A stretch of DNA of 64,000 bases, taken from Shimia sp039969785 (GTDB lineage Bacteria; Pseudomonadota; Alphaproteobacteria; Rhodobacterales; Rhodobacteraceae). The notes beneath the pieces were generated by a model. It was not told the DNA's origin, did not search any database, and saw nothing but the letters and a program-made list of their open reading frames with translations. Each line of letters opens with the position of its first letter. Positions within the stretch are counted from its first letter, which is position 1. Location of the stretch: NCBI RefSeq assembly GCF_039969785.1, contig NZ_JBDVNC010000016.1, forward strand, positions 1 to 64,000. Reading direction: 5' to 3'. The position numbers and the translations under genes are program-made. Below, piece by piece: positions 25,195 to 34,221 of this stretch.

Positions 25195-26814
25195 TCAACC
25201 TTTTTGCATGTCAGGAAGCGCATAGTCGGCAAACTGAGTGCGCAATGTCAGCTTGGAAACTTTACCCGTTGCGGTCAGCGGAATCTCATCAACAAACACC
25301 ACATCATCAGGCAGCTGCCAGCGCGCGAAATGTTCGCCAAGCAGGTCCATCAGTTCGGAAACCACGGGTTGTCCATCAGGCGACGGCACCACGATCAACA
25401 GCGGGCGTTCGTCCCATTTGGGATGAGCAACCGCGATCACTGCGCAATTGGCCACCTTGGGATGCGCCATGACGGTGTTTTCCAAATCCAGCGAGCTGAT
25501 CCATTCGCCGCCTGACTTGATAAGGTCCTTGGCTCGGTCTGTGATGCTCAGAAATCCATTTGTATCGATAGTCGCCACATCACCGGTACCGAACCAGCCG
25601 TCGTCGTCAAATGCCGCAGCGCTGGCGTCCTCGTTTTTGAAATACCCGGCGGTGATGGCGTTTCCGCGCACAAACAACTCTCCGGCAGCCGCCCCGTCAT
25701 GGGGCAAACGTGTGCCGTCTTCATCAACGATCTTCAGCTCGACCCCAAAGACGCGACGTCCTTGTTTGGACTTAAGCTGAACCCGTTCGCTTGTCGGCAT
25801 ATCGTCCAGATGCGGCGGCAGATTACCTTGGGTGCCAATCGGGCTCATCTCGGTCATGCCCCAGGCGTGACACACGTTCACGCCCGCCTCTTCAAAGGTC
25901 TGCACCATGCTGGCCGGCGCTGCCGAGCCGCCCACCACCATGTCTTTCAACGCGCCGGGCATACGGCCTTGTTTTTGCACCTCGCCCAAGAGGCCCAGCC
26001 AGACCGTAGGTACCCCCCAGGCGGAATACACATTTTCATCTTCCATCAGCCGGAACAGGTTTTCGCCATCCAGCCCCGCGCCGGGAAACACCAACGACGC
26101 GCCTGTCAGGGGCGCAGTATACGGCAGACCCCATGCATTGACGTGGAACAAGGGAACAACTGGCAGGATGCGCCGCCCCGGTTGCAATGTCTGGGGCAAG
26201 GAAAGCCCCACCATCATCGCATGCAGAACCGTAGAGCGGTGGGTGTAAAGCGTGCCTTTGGGATGGCCGGTGGTGCCAGATGTATAACACAGCCCCGCTG
26301 CGGTCTCTTCGGGGAATTCGGGCCAGTCAATTTCTTCGGGTTGCCCCTCAAGAAGCTCTTCGTAACACAGGTAATCCCCGTCCGGCATATGGGCGCGGTC
26401 GGTCATGACCACCACTTGCAAACCCTCCGGCCACTGATCCCGCAACGCGGCCACAATGGGCACAAAGGTCAGGTCGACAAACAGCATCGTGTCCTGCGCA
26501 TGGGTGACGATATAGGTCATCTGCTCGGCGGACAGGCGGGGGTTGATGGTGTGACACACCGCACCCATGCCTGAGATTGCATAATACAGCTCAAAATGGC
26601 GGTATCCATTCCATGCCAGCGTCGCAATGCGGTCGCCCATCTGCGCGCCCTGCGCCCTCAGACCATGGGCAAGCTGTGCCACCCGGTGGGCCGTTTGAGC
26701 ATAGGTTTGACGATGGATATCGCCTTCGGTGCGCGCTGACACAATCTCACCCGTTGGATGTATCTCAGCGGCAAATGTCAAAATATCCGCGATCTTAAGC
26801 GGACGCATCATCAT
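25195..26814 (-). CDS. Acyl-CoA synthetase (long-chain fatty acid-CoA ligase type)
   Basis: 539 residues from the first ATG of MMMRPLKIADIL; a longer frame starting at 26880 looks non-coding. AMP-binding motif YTSGTTGHPKGTLYTHRS, adenylation motifs GMTEMSPIGT and GWFGTGDVATID, hinge SGGEWISSLDLE and the final lysine loop PLTATGKVSKLTLR are intact. Forms acyl-CoA from a fatty acid with ATP. Divergent from pirin; monocistronic. Confidence 0.92.
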   Translation of the reverse strand: MMMRPLKIADILTFAAEIHPTGEIVSARTEGDIHRQTYAQTAHRVAQLAHGLRAQGAQMGDRIATLAWNGYRHFELYYAISGMGAVCHTINPRLSAEQMTYIVTHAQDTMLFVDLTFVPIVAALRDQWPEGLQVVVMTDRAHMPDGDYLCYEELLEGQPEEIDWPEFPEETAAGLCYTSGTTGHPKGTLYTHRSTVLHAMMVGLSLPQTLQPGRRILPVVPLFHVNAWGLPYTAPLTGASLVFPGAGLDGENLFRLMEDENVYSAWGVPTVWLGLLGEVQKQGRMPGALKDMVVGGSAAPASMVQTFEEAGVNVCHAWGMTEMSPIGTQGNLPPHLDDMPTSERVQLKSKQGRRVFGVELKIVDEDGTRLPHDGAAAGELFVRGNAITAGYFKNEDASAAAFDDDGWFGTGDVATIDTNGFLSITDRAKDLIKSGGEWISSLDLENTVMAHPKVANCAVIAVAHPKWDERPLLIVVPSPDGQPVVSELMDLLGEHFARWQLPDDVVFVDEIPLTATGKVSKLTLRTQFADYALPDMQKG

Positions 26815-27024
26815 GGAACCCAGCAATTGCGGCCCTCCCCTGCCGTAAAAGATGTCAATTCTACTTGATACGTTAGGCACTTGGCGGCGGATTGCAAAAG
26901 GTTACTTTGTGAATGATCTTTATTTTTTCAGCGCCCTGCACAGCACCCGTTCGCAGGCGCGCAGACTTGCCGATTGCCGATGGCGCGCGCGGTTCTTAGG
27001 TTCTAAAGCGAAAGGAGACTTATC

Positions 27025-27936
27025 ATGTCCGTCCGCCCGATACTGGAAACCCGCAAATCCCAACCCACGATGGAGGGCGCCGGCGTGCATCTGCACCGCG
27101 CCTTTGGGTTTCGCGATCCTGACGAGCTTGATCCCTTTCTGATGATGGATCATTTCCGCAATGATGATCCGGCCAAATATCAGGCCGGGTTCCCCTGGCA
27201 CCCGCATCGCGGCATCGAGACGATCACCTATATTCTGTCGGGCGCGGTCGAACATCAGGATTCGCTGGGCAATACCGGACATCTGGGCGCAGGCGATGTG
27301 CAATGGATGACCGCCGGGTCCGGCATCATGCATCAGGAAATGCCAAAACCCGACGCGCGTGGCGGCAATCACGGGTTTCAGCTGTGGGCGAACCTGCCCG
27401 GCGCGCTCAAAATGACCAACCCGTGCTATCAGGACGTTGCAGCGCGGGAAATCCCCGAGATCATTGACGATGATGGCACCCGGGTGCGTGTGATCATCGG
27501 CAGTTTTTGGGGGCAGAATGGCCCGGTGGATGGCATTGCTGCTGATCCGGTATTTTTGGACGTCACAATCCCTGCAGGCGTGAAAAAGACCTTGCCCGTT
27601 GATACATACCGGCGCGCATTTGCCTATGTGTTCGAAGGCGACGCCGCCTTTGCTGATGCCAGCACCCCCACCGGAATTCTGTTAGAGAAAGAAGTCGCCG
27701 GAGAAGAGGTTAACATCCGCGATATGTCGGGCGACCGCACGCTGATCCGATTTGGTACAGGCGACGAAGTGACCGTTCAGGCAGGCGAACAGGGAGTGCG
27801 CTTTCTGCTGATTTCAGGCACGCCCATTCAGGAACCAGTGGCATGGCACGGCCCGATTGTGATGAACACACAGGCCGAGCTGCGACAGGCGTTTTCCGAA
27901 TTGCGCAACGGCACATTCATCAAACCGGCCCATTGA
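27025..27936 (+). CDS. Pirin family protein
   Basis: 303 residues, double cupin. The N-terminal cupin carries the iron ligands in HPHRGIETITYILSG and AGDVQWMTAGSGIMHQE; the C-terminal cupin is the usual pirin second half (GTPIQEPVAWHGPIVMN). Known roles include quercetinase activity and redox sensing; here unknown. AAAGGAG ribosome site. Confidence 0.92.
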   Translation: MSVRPILETRKSQPTMEGAGVHLHRAFGFRDPDELDPFLMMDHFRNDDPAKYQAGFPWHPHRGIETITYILSGAVEHQDSLGNTGHLGAGDVQWMTAGSGIMHQEMPKPDARGGNHGFQLWANLPGALKMTNPCYQDVAAREIPEIIDDDGTRVRVIIGSFWGQNGPVDGIAADPVFLDVTIPAGVKKTLPVDTYRRAFAYVFEGDAAFADASTPTGILLEKEVAGEEVNIRDMSGDRTLIRFGTGDEVTVQAGEQGVRFLLISGTPIQEPVAWHGPIVMNTQAELRQAFSELRNGTFIKPAH

Positions 27937-27963
27937 TCCAAATTGGGCGGCGCGGTTCCGACC

Positions 27964-28551
27964 TCAGGCGTGCACCGATTTGCGCACCATGTCCCAGTAG
28001 ATTTTCTCGACCTCGCCCAGCGATAGACGCCCCCCCTGACGAAACCACGTATTGACCCCGGTCAGCATTGCAATCACCGCCATGGCTGCGATTTTGGTGT
28101 CGTGCACCTGAAACTGCCCGCTGGCGACCCCGGTCTTGAGGATGTCTTCCAGTGCATCCTCATAGCGCCGGCGCAGCGTCTCAATCTCTGCAAAGTTCTC
28201 GGGGTTGAGATTGCGTAATTCCATATAAGCAATAAACACCTCATCCGGGCGTTCTGCGTGGAATTGCAAGTGAAACCGAGTGAACTGCTCCAGCGCGGAT
28301 TGCGCATCTTCGGGGGCTGGCAACTCTTGTCGCGCCTGCATCAGCTCGTGCATGTGGTTGCGCATCAGGTCAAACAACAGCGTCTGCTTGTCTGGCGTGT
28401 AATTATAGAGCGCGCCCGCCTGCACCCCAACATCGCGCGCAATCTGGCGCATCGACACTGCAGCATAGCCATGTTGCGCAAACAGTTTCAGCGCAGCCGC
28501 GCGCACACGCGGGCCAGTGATGTCAGAGTGTGATCCTGCCGTTCTTGCCAT
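27964..28551 (-). CDS. TetR/AcrR-family repressor
   Basis: 195 residues. Helix-turn-helix at residues 15-60 (ALKLFAQHGYAAVSMRQIARDVGVQAGALYNYTPDKQTLLFDLM). The C-terminal ligand domain resembles the TetR_C group acting on fatty-acyl or short-chain ligands. A perfect palindrome GAACACGTGTTC lies 16 bases upstream of its ATG and is the likely autoregulatory site. Confidence 0.9.
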   Translation of the reverse strand: MARTAGSHSDITGPRVRAAALKLFAQHGYAAVSMRQIARDVGVQAGALYNYTPDKQTLLFDLMRNHMHELMQARQELPAPEDAQSALEQFTRFHLQFHAERPDEVFIAYMELRNLNPENFAEIETLRRRYEDALEDILKTGVASGQFQVHDTKIAAMAVIAMLTGVNTWFRQGGRLSLGEVEKIYWDMVRKSVHA

Positions 28552-28566
28552 GAGGTCAGATTATCT

Positions 28567-28578
28567 GAACACGTGTTC
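28567..28578. promoter_or_regulatory. Candidate TetR operator, GAACACGTGTTC
   Basis: A perfect 12-base palindrome between the TetR gene and the divergent lipoprotein gene. ACACGTGT-type palindromes are common TetR-family sites. Position would cover the promoter region of one or both genes. Confidence 0.5.
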
Positions 28579-28649
28579 TTATAAAACCCCTGCTTGCCTT
28601 GTGGCCTGCGCCGGGGCAAAACAGGCGCAACTTTTGATCCCGAGGCCCC

Positions 28650-28889
28650 ATGAAACACGCCCTGCTTCTTTCTATTCTCGCTCTGGTGGCCTGCAGTCCT
28701 GAAACGACCAGTCAACAGATCGACGATCGTGATGCGGCGGCTGCGGACTATCCTGATCTGGTGCCGCTTGAGGAAACGCTGGTTTTGGACACGCCCCGGA
28801 TTTCCGAAAACAGCGAAGACGAACTGGAAGCGCGGGCAAATCGGTTGAAACGCCGGGCACAGGAGCTGAGGAACACGCCTGTTCAATAG
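28650..28889 (+). CDS. Small predicted lipoprotein
   Basis: 79 residues. Signal peptide MKHALLLSILALVAC ends in a lipobox (L-V-A-C), so Cys15 would be acylated. The mature part is acidic, then a short amphipathic helix (EDELEARANRLKRRAQEL). No family recognised. Lies upstream of hom with a 117-base gap. Confidence 0.75.
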   Translation: MKHALLLSILALVACSPETTSQQIDDRDAAAADYPDLVPLEETLVLDTPRISENSEDELEARANRLKRRAQELRNTPVQ

Positions 28890-29006
28890 GCATCGCCTGA
28901 TTGGTGCAAATTGTTTTGCGAGGCCGCGACGTGGCGCCGTTGCACAGCTCATCGGAACCGGATACATGGCGCTCAGTAAAAAATGCACCATCAAGGAGAA
29001 CGCCAG

Positions 29007-30293
29007 ATGACCACCCCCCTGCGTCTTGGGATTGCCGGGCTTGGCACCGTCGGAGTCGGCGTCGTCAAGATTGTCCGCCAGAAAGCCAATCTTTTGGCCG
29101 TGCGCACCGGACGTCCCGTGGTCATCACAGCCATCAGCGCCCGTTCGCGTAACAAGGATCGCGGCGTCAGCCTGTCCGGCTATGCGTGGGAAGACGACCC
29201 CGTTGCATTGGCAAAACGCGACGATGTCGATGTCTTTGTTGAATTGATGGGCGGCGAAAATGGCCCTGCCAAAGCCTCGATCGAGGCGGCACTTGCGTCC
29301 GGTAAGGATGTTGTGACCGCCAACAAGGCTTTGCTGGCGCACCACGGTCAGAATTTGGCGGAAGCCGCCGAAGCGGCTGGGCGCGTGATCCGGTTTGAGG
29401 CCGCTGTTGCCGGGGGCATACCCGTCATCAAGGCGCTGACCGAAGGACTGGCCGGGAATGACATCACCCGTGTCATGGGCGTCATGAACGGCACCTGCAA
29501 TTACATCCTGACCCGGATGCAGGATGCGGGCCTGCCTTATGATGAGGTTTTTGAAGAGGCCAGCAAGCTTGGCTATCTTGAGGCCGATCCAAATCTGGAC
29601 GTGGGTGGCATTGATGCAGGGCACAAACTGGCTCTGCTGTCGTCCATCGCGTTTGGCACGCGGGTGAATTTCGAAGGGGTCGAGCTGGAAGGCATTCAGC
29701 GCATTTCCATCGAAGACATCCGTCAGGCCGAAGATCTTGGCTATAAGATCAAGCTTCTGGGTGTCGCTCAGATGACTGGTCGCGGGTTGGAACAACGCAT
29801 GTCGCCGTGCCTGGTGCCTGCAGACAGCCCACTGGGCCAGCTTAAGGGCGGCACGAATATGGTTGTCATCGAAGGCGACGCAGTGGAACAGGTTGTTATG
29901 CGCGGCCCCGGTGCGGGCGAAGGCCCGACCGCAAGCGCCGTTTTAGGCGACGTTTGTGATATTGCGCGCGGGTTCCGATTGTCGACCTTTGGCATCCCGG
30001 CGCTTGAACTGACCACGGCCAAAGCCGCCCAGTCCAACTCTCCGGCACCGTACTATCTGCACCTGACGCTACAGGATCGTCCCGGCGCGCTTGCCAAAAT
30101 CGCCGCCGCCCTGGGCGAACACGGTATCAGCATCGACCGTATGCGCCAGACCCGCCACGACGACACCGCTGCACCCGTTCTGATTGTCACGCACAAGACC
30201 CAGCGCGCTGATCTGGATGCCGCGATTGATGCGATGCGCGCCTCTGGCGTGATGGCCGCCGACCCTGTGGCCCTGCGCATAGAGAGCGTCTGA
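29007..30293 (+). CDS. hom: Homoserine dehydrogenase
   Basis: 428 residues from the ATG after AAGGAG. NAD(P) motif IAGLGTVGVGVVKI, catalytic region ANKALLAHHG and AAVAGGIPVIK, GTCNYIL, and a C-terminal ACT domain (residues ~350-425, HLTLQDRPGALAKIAAALGEHGISI) for threonine feedback. Reduces aspartate semialdehyde to homoserine for threonine/methionine synthesis. Followed by a strong terminator. Confidence 0.97.
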   Translation: MTTPLRLGIAGLGTVGVGVVKIVRQKANLLAVRTGRPVVITAISARSRNKDRGVSLSGYAWEDDPVALAKRDDVDVFVELMGGENGPAKASIEAALASGKDVVTANKALLAHHGQNLAEAAEAAGRVIRFEAAVAGGIPVIKALTEGLAGNDITRVMGVMNGTCNYILTRMQDAGLPYDEVFEEASKLGYLEADPNLDVGGIDAGHKLALLSSIAFGTRVNFEGVELEGIQRISIEDIRQAEDLGYKIKLLGVAQMTGRGLEQRMSPCLVPADSPLGQLKGGTNMVVIEGDAVEQVVMRGPGAGEGPTASAVLGDVCDIARGFRLSTFGIPALELTTAKAAQSNSPAPYYLHLTLQDRPGALAKIAAALGEHGISIDRMRQTRHDDTAAPVLIVTHKTQRADLDAAIDAMRASGVMAADPVALRIESV

Positions 30294-30320
30294 ACAAACC
30301 CTAAATGTTCTGAACTTTCG

Positions 30321-30357
30321 CACCCAACGGGCAAAACCGTTGGGTGCATTGGTTTTT
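30321..30357 (+). terminator. Rho-independent terminator of hom
   Basis: Perfect 10-base stem CACCCAACGG / CCGTTGGGTG with loop GCAAAA, then a T-rich tail ending in TTTTT at 30352-30356. It separates hom from glpX, which should have its own promoter in the following ~100 bases. Confidence 0.85.
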
Positions 30358-30456
30358 GGGCCGCCGTTTTGTATTTGGGAACATGCCGGACATGGGGTTG
30401 TAGCACCGCTGCCACTGAGTTATTCCGGGGTTGGACCCTCAAACAAGGAATTTTCC

Positions 30457-31425
30457 ATGACCAACAAAGCGGAATTTCATGACCGTATGCTTTCACTCGG
30501 CCTGGCACGTGTTGCCGAGCAGGCCGCCATTGCGTCTGCCAAACTGATTGGCAACGGGGATGAGAAGGCCGCGGATCAGGCCGCCGTCAACGCGATGCGT
30601 GAGCAGCTGAACCTGCTGGAAATTGCTGGTGTTGTGGTGATTGGTGAAGGCGAACGTGACGAAGCGCCAATGTTGTTCATTGGAGAAGAAGTAGGCACTG
30701 GCGACGGCCCCGGTGTGGATATCGCACTGGACCCTCTGGAAGGCACCACGTTGACCGCCAAGGACATGCCCAACGCTCTGACCGTGATTGCCATGGGACC
30801 GCGCGGCTCCATGCTGCACGCACCTGACGTTTACATGGACAAGCTCGCCATTGGGCCGGGATTTGAAGAAAACGTTGTCACCCTGGAGATGAGCCCCAAG
30901 GAACGGGTGGAAAAGCTGGCCGCGGCCAAAGGCTGTGACACAAGCGACATCACCGTCTGCATTCTGGAACGCCCGCGCCACGAAGACATGATCGCACAAG
31001 TGCGCGAAACCGGCGCCTCGATCCGTCTAATCACTGATGGTGACGTGGCTGGTGTAATGCACTGCGCCGAAGCTGACATCACCGGCATCGATATGTATAT
31101 GGGCTCTGGTGGCGCACCCGAAGGCGTGCTGGCAGCTTCAGCTCTGAAATGCATGGGTGGCCAGATGTGGGGACGCCTGACGTTCCGCAACGACGACGAA
31201 CGTGGCCGCGCCGCCAAGGCAGGCATCACTGATCTGGACCGGATTTACAGCCGCGACGAGATGGTCACCGGTGACGTGATCTTTGCCGCCACAGGCGTGA
31301 CGGGCGGTTCGCTTTTGCCCGCGATCAGACGCCAACCCGGCTGGGTTGAGACAACAACTCTGTTGATGCGCTCGAAATCCGGCTCGGTACGGCGCATGTC
31401 CTATCGCGCACCAATCGAGGATTAA
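30457..31425 (+). CDS. glpX: Class II fructose-1,6-bisphosphatase (GlpX)
   Basis: 322 residues from the ATG after CAAGGAA. Class II motifs: VVIGEGERDEAPML, the metal site DPLEGTT, and GGAPEGVLAA. Dephosphorylates fructose-1,6-bisphosphate in gluconeogenesis. The stop TAA directly abuts the ATG of the next gene, so glpX, the isochorismatase-like gene and recJ form an operon. Confidence 0.96.
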   Translation: MTNKAEFHDRMLSLGLARVAEQAAIASAKLIGNGDEKAADQAAVNAMREQLNLLEIAGVVVIGEGERDEAPMLFIGEEVGTGDGPGVDIALDPLEGTTLTAKDMPNALTVIAMGPRGSMLHAPDVYMDKLAIGPGFEENVVTLEMSPKERVEKLAAAKGCDTSDITVCILERPRHEDMIAQVRETGASIRLITDGDVAGVMHCAEADITGIDMYMGSGGAPEGVLAASALKCMGGQMWGRLTFRNDDERGRAAKAGITDLDRIYSRDEMVTGDVIFAATGVTGGSLLPAIRRQPGWVETTTLLMRSKSGSVRRMSYRAPIED

Positions 31426-31989
31426 ATGACGCGGGCACTTGTCCTGATTGACATCCAGGAGGGCATGGATAGCCCTCTTTGGGGTGCCCGCAACAATCCC
31501 GATGCCGAAGACAATGCGGCGCGCCTTTTGGCGCGCTTTCGCATTTCCGGGGCTCCTGTGGCGCATGTTCAGCACTTCTCGACACGCCCATCCAGCCCGC
31601 TGCACCCCGACAATGGCGGCAACGCCATCAAAGCACTTGTCGCGCCTGTGGGCGCCGAGCCGGTCTTTGCCAAGCAGACCAATTCGGCCTTTATCGGCAC
31701 CAAGCTGGAAACCCATTTGCACCAGATTGGCGCAACAGGCGTGGTGATTGCGGGGCTTTCGACACCCCAGTGCATTTCGACGTCGGTGCGGATGGCGGCC
31801 AATCTGGGCTTTGACGTCTGGCTGGCCCATGACGCCTGCGCCGCGTTTGACACGCATGCGCGCACCACGTGGCGCGCTGGCCTGCCTGCCCTGAGCGCGC
31901 AACAAATACATGATGCAGAGGTTTCGATGTTGCACGGAGAATTTGCCCAGGCCCGCAGCACCGATGACATTCTGAAAGACATGACATGA
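31426..31989 (+). CDS. Isochorismatase-family cysteine hydrolase
   Basis: 187 residues. Catalytic triad Asp9 (LVLIDIQ), Lys83 (FAKQTNSAF) and Cys116 (LSTPQCISTS). Family members hydrolyse isochorismate, nicotinamide or ureas; substrate here is unknown. Starts right after the glpX stop and overlaps the recJ start by 4 bases. Confidence 0.88.
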   Translation: MTRALVLIDIQEGMDSPLWGARNNPDAEDNAARLLARFRISGAPVAHVQHFSTRPSSPLHPDNGGNAIKALVAPVGAEPVFAKQTNSAFIGTKLETHLHQIGATGVVIAGLSTPQCISTSVRMAANLGFDVWLAHDACAAFDTHARTTWRAGLPALSAQQIHDAEVSMLHGEFAQARSTDDILKDMT

Positions 31990-33728
31990 ACGATTTTCTG
32001 GACGTGTCACAATCACTGACCGGCCGTCGCTGGATTGGCCCCTCGGTCGAACTGACCCGCGCCTCAGAACAACTGGCGCAGGACACCACCCTGCCCCCGG
32101 CGCTGTGCGCTGTGCTGGCACGGCGTGGTGTGACCGCGCAGGACGCAGCCAGCTTTCTGGAGCCCAAACTGGCCGATTTGTTGCCAGACCCGCGCAGCAT
32201 CAAAGACATGGAAACCGCCGCCACCCGGTTTCTGGCGGCTGTCAGCGCGCGCCAGCGCATTGCCGTCTTTGCCGATTACGACGTAGATGGCGGCAGCTCT
32301 GCCGCCTTGCTGATCACGTGGCTGCGCGATCTGAACCTGCAAGCCACGCTTTATGTCCCGGACCGCATTGACGAAGGCTATGGGCCCAACGAAGCCGCCA
32401 TGGCCGCGCTGGCCCGTGATCATGATCTGATCATCTGCGTGGACTGCGGCACGCTGAGCCATGGTCCGATTGCTGCCGCCGTTGGGGCGGATGTGATTGT
32501 GCTGGATCACCACCTCGGCGGCGAAACGCTGCCCGATTGTTACGCTGTAGTGAACCCGAACCGGCAGGATGAATCCGGTGATCTGGCGCATCTGTGTGCC
32601 GCATCGGTGGTGTTCCTGATGCTGGTCGAAGCCAACCGCCAAATGCGGAGCCAAGGCACGGCAGGCCCGGACCTGATCGCACTTCTGGATCTTGTGGCGC
32701 TGGCCACTGTGGCTGATGTGGCACCATTGGTTGGCGTCAACCGTGCGCTTGTGCGTCAGGGTCTTAAGGTGATGGCACGGCGCGACCGTCCCGGCATTGT
32801 TGCCCTGTCTGACGTGTCGCGCATGGACGCCACGCCAAATACCTATCATCTTGGGTTTCTGCTGGGTCCCCGCGTCAATGCGGGCGGGCGTATCGGTCAG
32901 GCCGATCTGGGTGCGCGTCTTTTGTCCACCAACAACGCGGCCGAGGCCGGAGCGATGGCGGATCGGCTGGATCAGCTGAACACGGAACGGCGCGACATCG
33001 AATCCGCTGTGCGCGCTGCCGCGATGGAACAGGCCGAAGCACGTGGGCTTGACGCGCCGCTGGTCTGGGCTGCGGGCGAAGGCTGGCATCCCGGCGTCGT
33101 GGGCATTGTCGCCAGCCGCCTGAAAGAGGCCACCAACCGCCCGGCGATTGTCATTGGATTGGACGGCGACGAGGGCAAAGGCTCGGGCCGCTCGATCTCT
33201 GGCGTCGATCTCGGGGCCTCGATCCAGAAACTGGTCGCCGAAGAGCTCTTGCTCAAAGGGGGCGGACACAAAATGGCGGCAGGCCTGACAGTGGCCCGCG
33301 ATCAGCTTGATGCCGCCATGGCGCGGCTGGCCGAATTGCTGGTCAAACAGGGCGCAGGGGATGCCGGTCCGGCCGACCTCAAGGTTGAAGGCCTGCTCAT
33401 GCCGGGCGCCGCAACGGTCGAGTTGATTCAGGACATCGAAAAAGCAGGCCCGTTTGGCGCAGGCGCTGCCGCCCCGCGCTTTGCTTTTCCCGAGGTAGAG
33501 ATTCGCTTTGCCAAGCGCGTCGGCGACAGCCACCTCAAAATCACGTTCGGCGACGGGTTAGGCGCGCGGATCGATGCCATTTGCTTTGGCGCCTTTGACG
33601 GACCGCTTGGTCCGGCGCTGGAATCACATGGCGGCGCCCGGTTTCATCTTGCCGGACGGCTGGAAATCAACAGCTGGGGTGGACGCCAGTCGGTCCAGCT
33701 GCGACTGGAAGACGCCGCCCCGGCCTGA
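31986..33728 (+). CDS. recJ: Single-stranded-DNA exonuclease RecJ
   Basis: 580 residues, complete. DHH-family motifs in order: FADYDVDGG, VDCGT, LDHHLGG, then the DHHA1 RGGGHKMAAG-like segment (LKGGGHKMAAGLTVA) and C-terminal OB fold. 5'-3' ssDNA exonuclease in recombination and mismatch repair. Translationally coupled to the upstream isochorismatase-like gene; downstream come the tRNA genes. Confidence 0.96.
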   Translation: MNDFLDVSQSLTGRRWIGPSVELTRASEQLAQDTTLPPALCAVLARRGVTAQDAASFLEPKLADLLPDPRSIKDMETAATRFLAAVSARQRIAVFADYDVDGGSSAALLITWLRDLNLQATLYVPDRIDEGYGPNEAAMAALARDHDLIICVDCGTLSHGPIAAAVGADVIVLDHHLGGETLPDCYAVVNPNRQDESGDLAHLCAASVVFLMLVEANRQMRSQGTAGPDLIALLDLVALATVADVAPLVGVNRALVRQGLKVMARRDRPGIVALSDVSRMDATPNTYHLGFLLGPRVNAGGRIGQADLGARLLSTNNAAEAGAMADRLDQLNTERRDIESAVRAAAMEQAEARGLDAPLVWAAGEGWHPGVVGIVASRLKEATNRPAIVIGLDGDEGKGSGRSISGVDLGASIQKLVAEELLLKGGGHKMAAGLTVARDQLDAAMARLAELLVKQGAGDAGPADLKVEGLLMPGAATVELIQDIEKAGPFGAGAAAPRFAFPEVEIRFAKRVGDSHLKITFGDGLGARIDAICFGAFDGPLGPALESHGGARFHLAGRLEINSWGGRQSVQLRLEDAAPA

Positions 33729-33764
33729 TCCCGAAAAAATCGCAACCGAGTCTGATATTTTCAC

Positions 33765-33793
33765 TTGCGCACCGAAGGCTGTTTGCCTAAATA
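33765..33793 (+). promoter_or_regulatory. Promoter of the tRNA-Glu genes
   Basis: TTGCGC (33765-33770) and TAAATA (33788-33793) are separated by 17 bases, a sigma-70 layout, and lie 20 bases before the mature tRNA start. Confidence 0.55.
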
Positions 33794-33812
33794 CCGGCTC
33801 ACGCTTCGGCAC

Positions 33813-33887
33813 GGCCCGTTCGTCTATCGGTTAGGACGCCAGGTTTTCAACCTGGAAAGACGAGTTCGATTCTCGTACGGGCTGCCA
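33813..33887 (+). tRNA. tRNA-Glu(UUC), copy 1
   Basis: 75 bases including an encoded CCA. Acceptor GGCCCGT pairs with ACGGGCT (first pair G-U), D arm GTCTATCGGTTAGGAC, anticodon stem CCAGG/CCTGG with loop TTTTCAA, anticodon TTC, T arm CGAGTTCGATTCTCG. Confidence 0.97.
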
Positions 33888-33939
33888 CCGAAGCATTTTT
33901 CCGAAACTTCGGAAGTATTCAGGAACCAACGGTTCACAT

Positions 33940-34014
33940 GGCCCGTTCGTCTATCGGTTAGGACGCCAGGTTTTCAACCTGGAAAGACGAGTTCGATTCT
34001 CGTACGGGCTGCCA
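33940..34014 (+). tRNA. tRNA-Glu(UUC), copy 2
   Basis: Identical in all 75 bases to the first copy, again with encoded CCA. The 52-base spacer contains a perfect palindrome TTCCGAAACTTCGGAA, a likely processing hairpin in a joint precursor. Confidence 0.97.
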
Positions 34015-34221
34015 CTTTATCCCTTGATATCCTTCAATTTGGTTCCACTGCTGATACGCTCGGCAAGGTCGTGTCACCACGTTTTGCGGTGTGCATCTGG
34101 TCAACGGGATGGTCCTTGCGACAAGTGTATAGAACACTCATTTTAGTGTTGAACACCGCCGGTCCAATGATCTCAATCTGACGATATGAACGCCGATCTC
34201 CGGCCTCGATTTCGCAACCGG

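Noticed and set aside
28488..29795. 435-residue minus-strand frame opposite hom
   Set aside because: hom on the plus strand is unambiguous; this is a codon-bias shadow.
32064..33533. 489-residue minus-strand frame opposite recJ
   Set aside because: recJ is clearly real on the other strand.
33813..34014. tRNA-Glu pair as a phage attachment site
   Set aside because: No integrase or duplicated tRNA 3' end fragment nearby.
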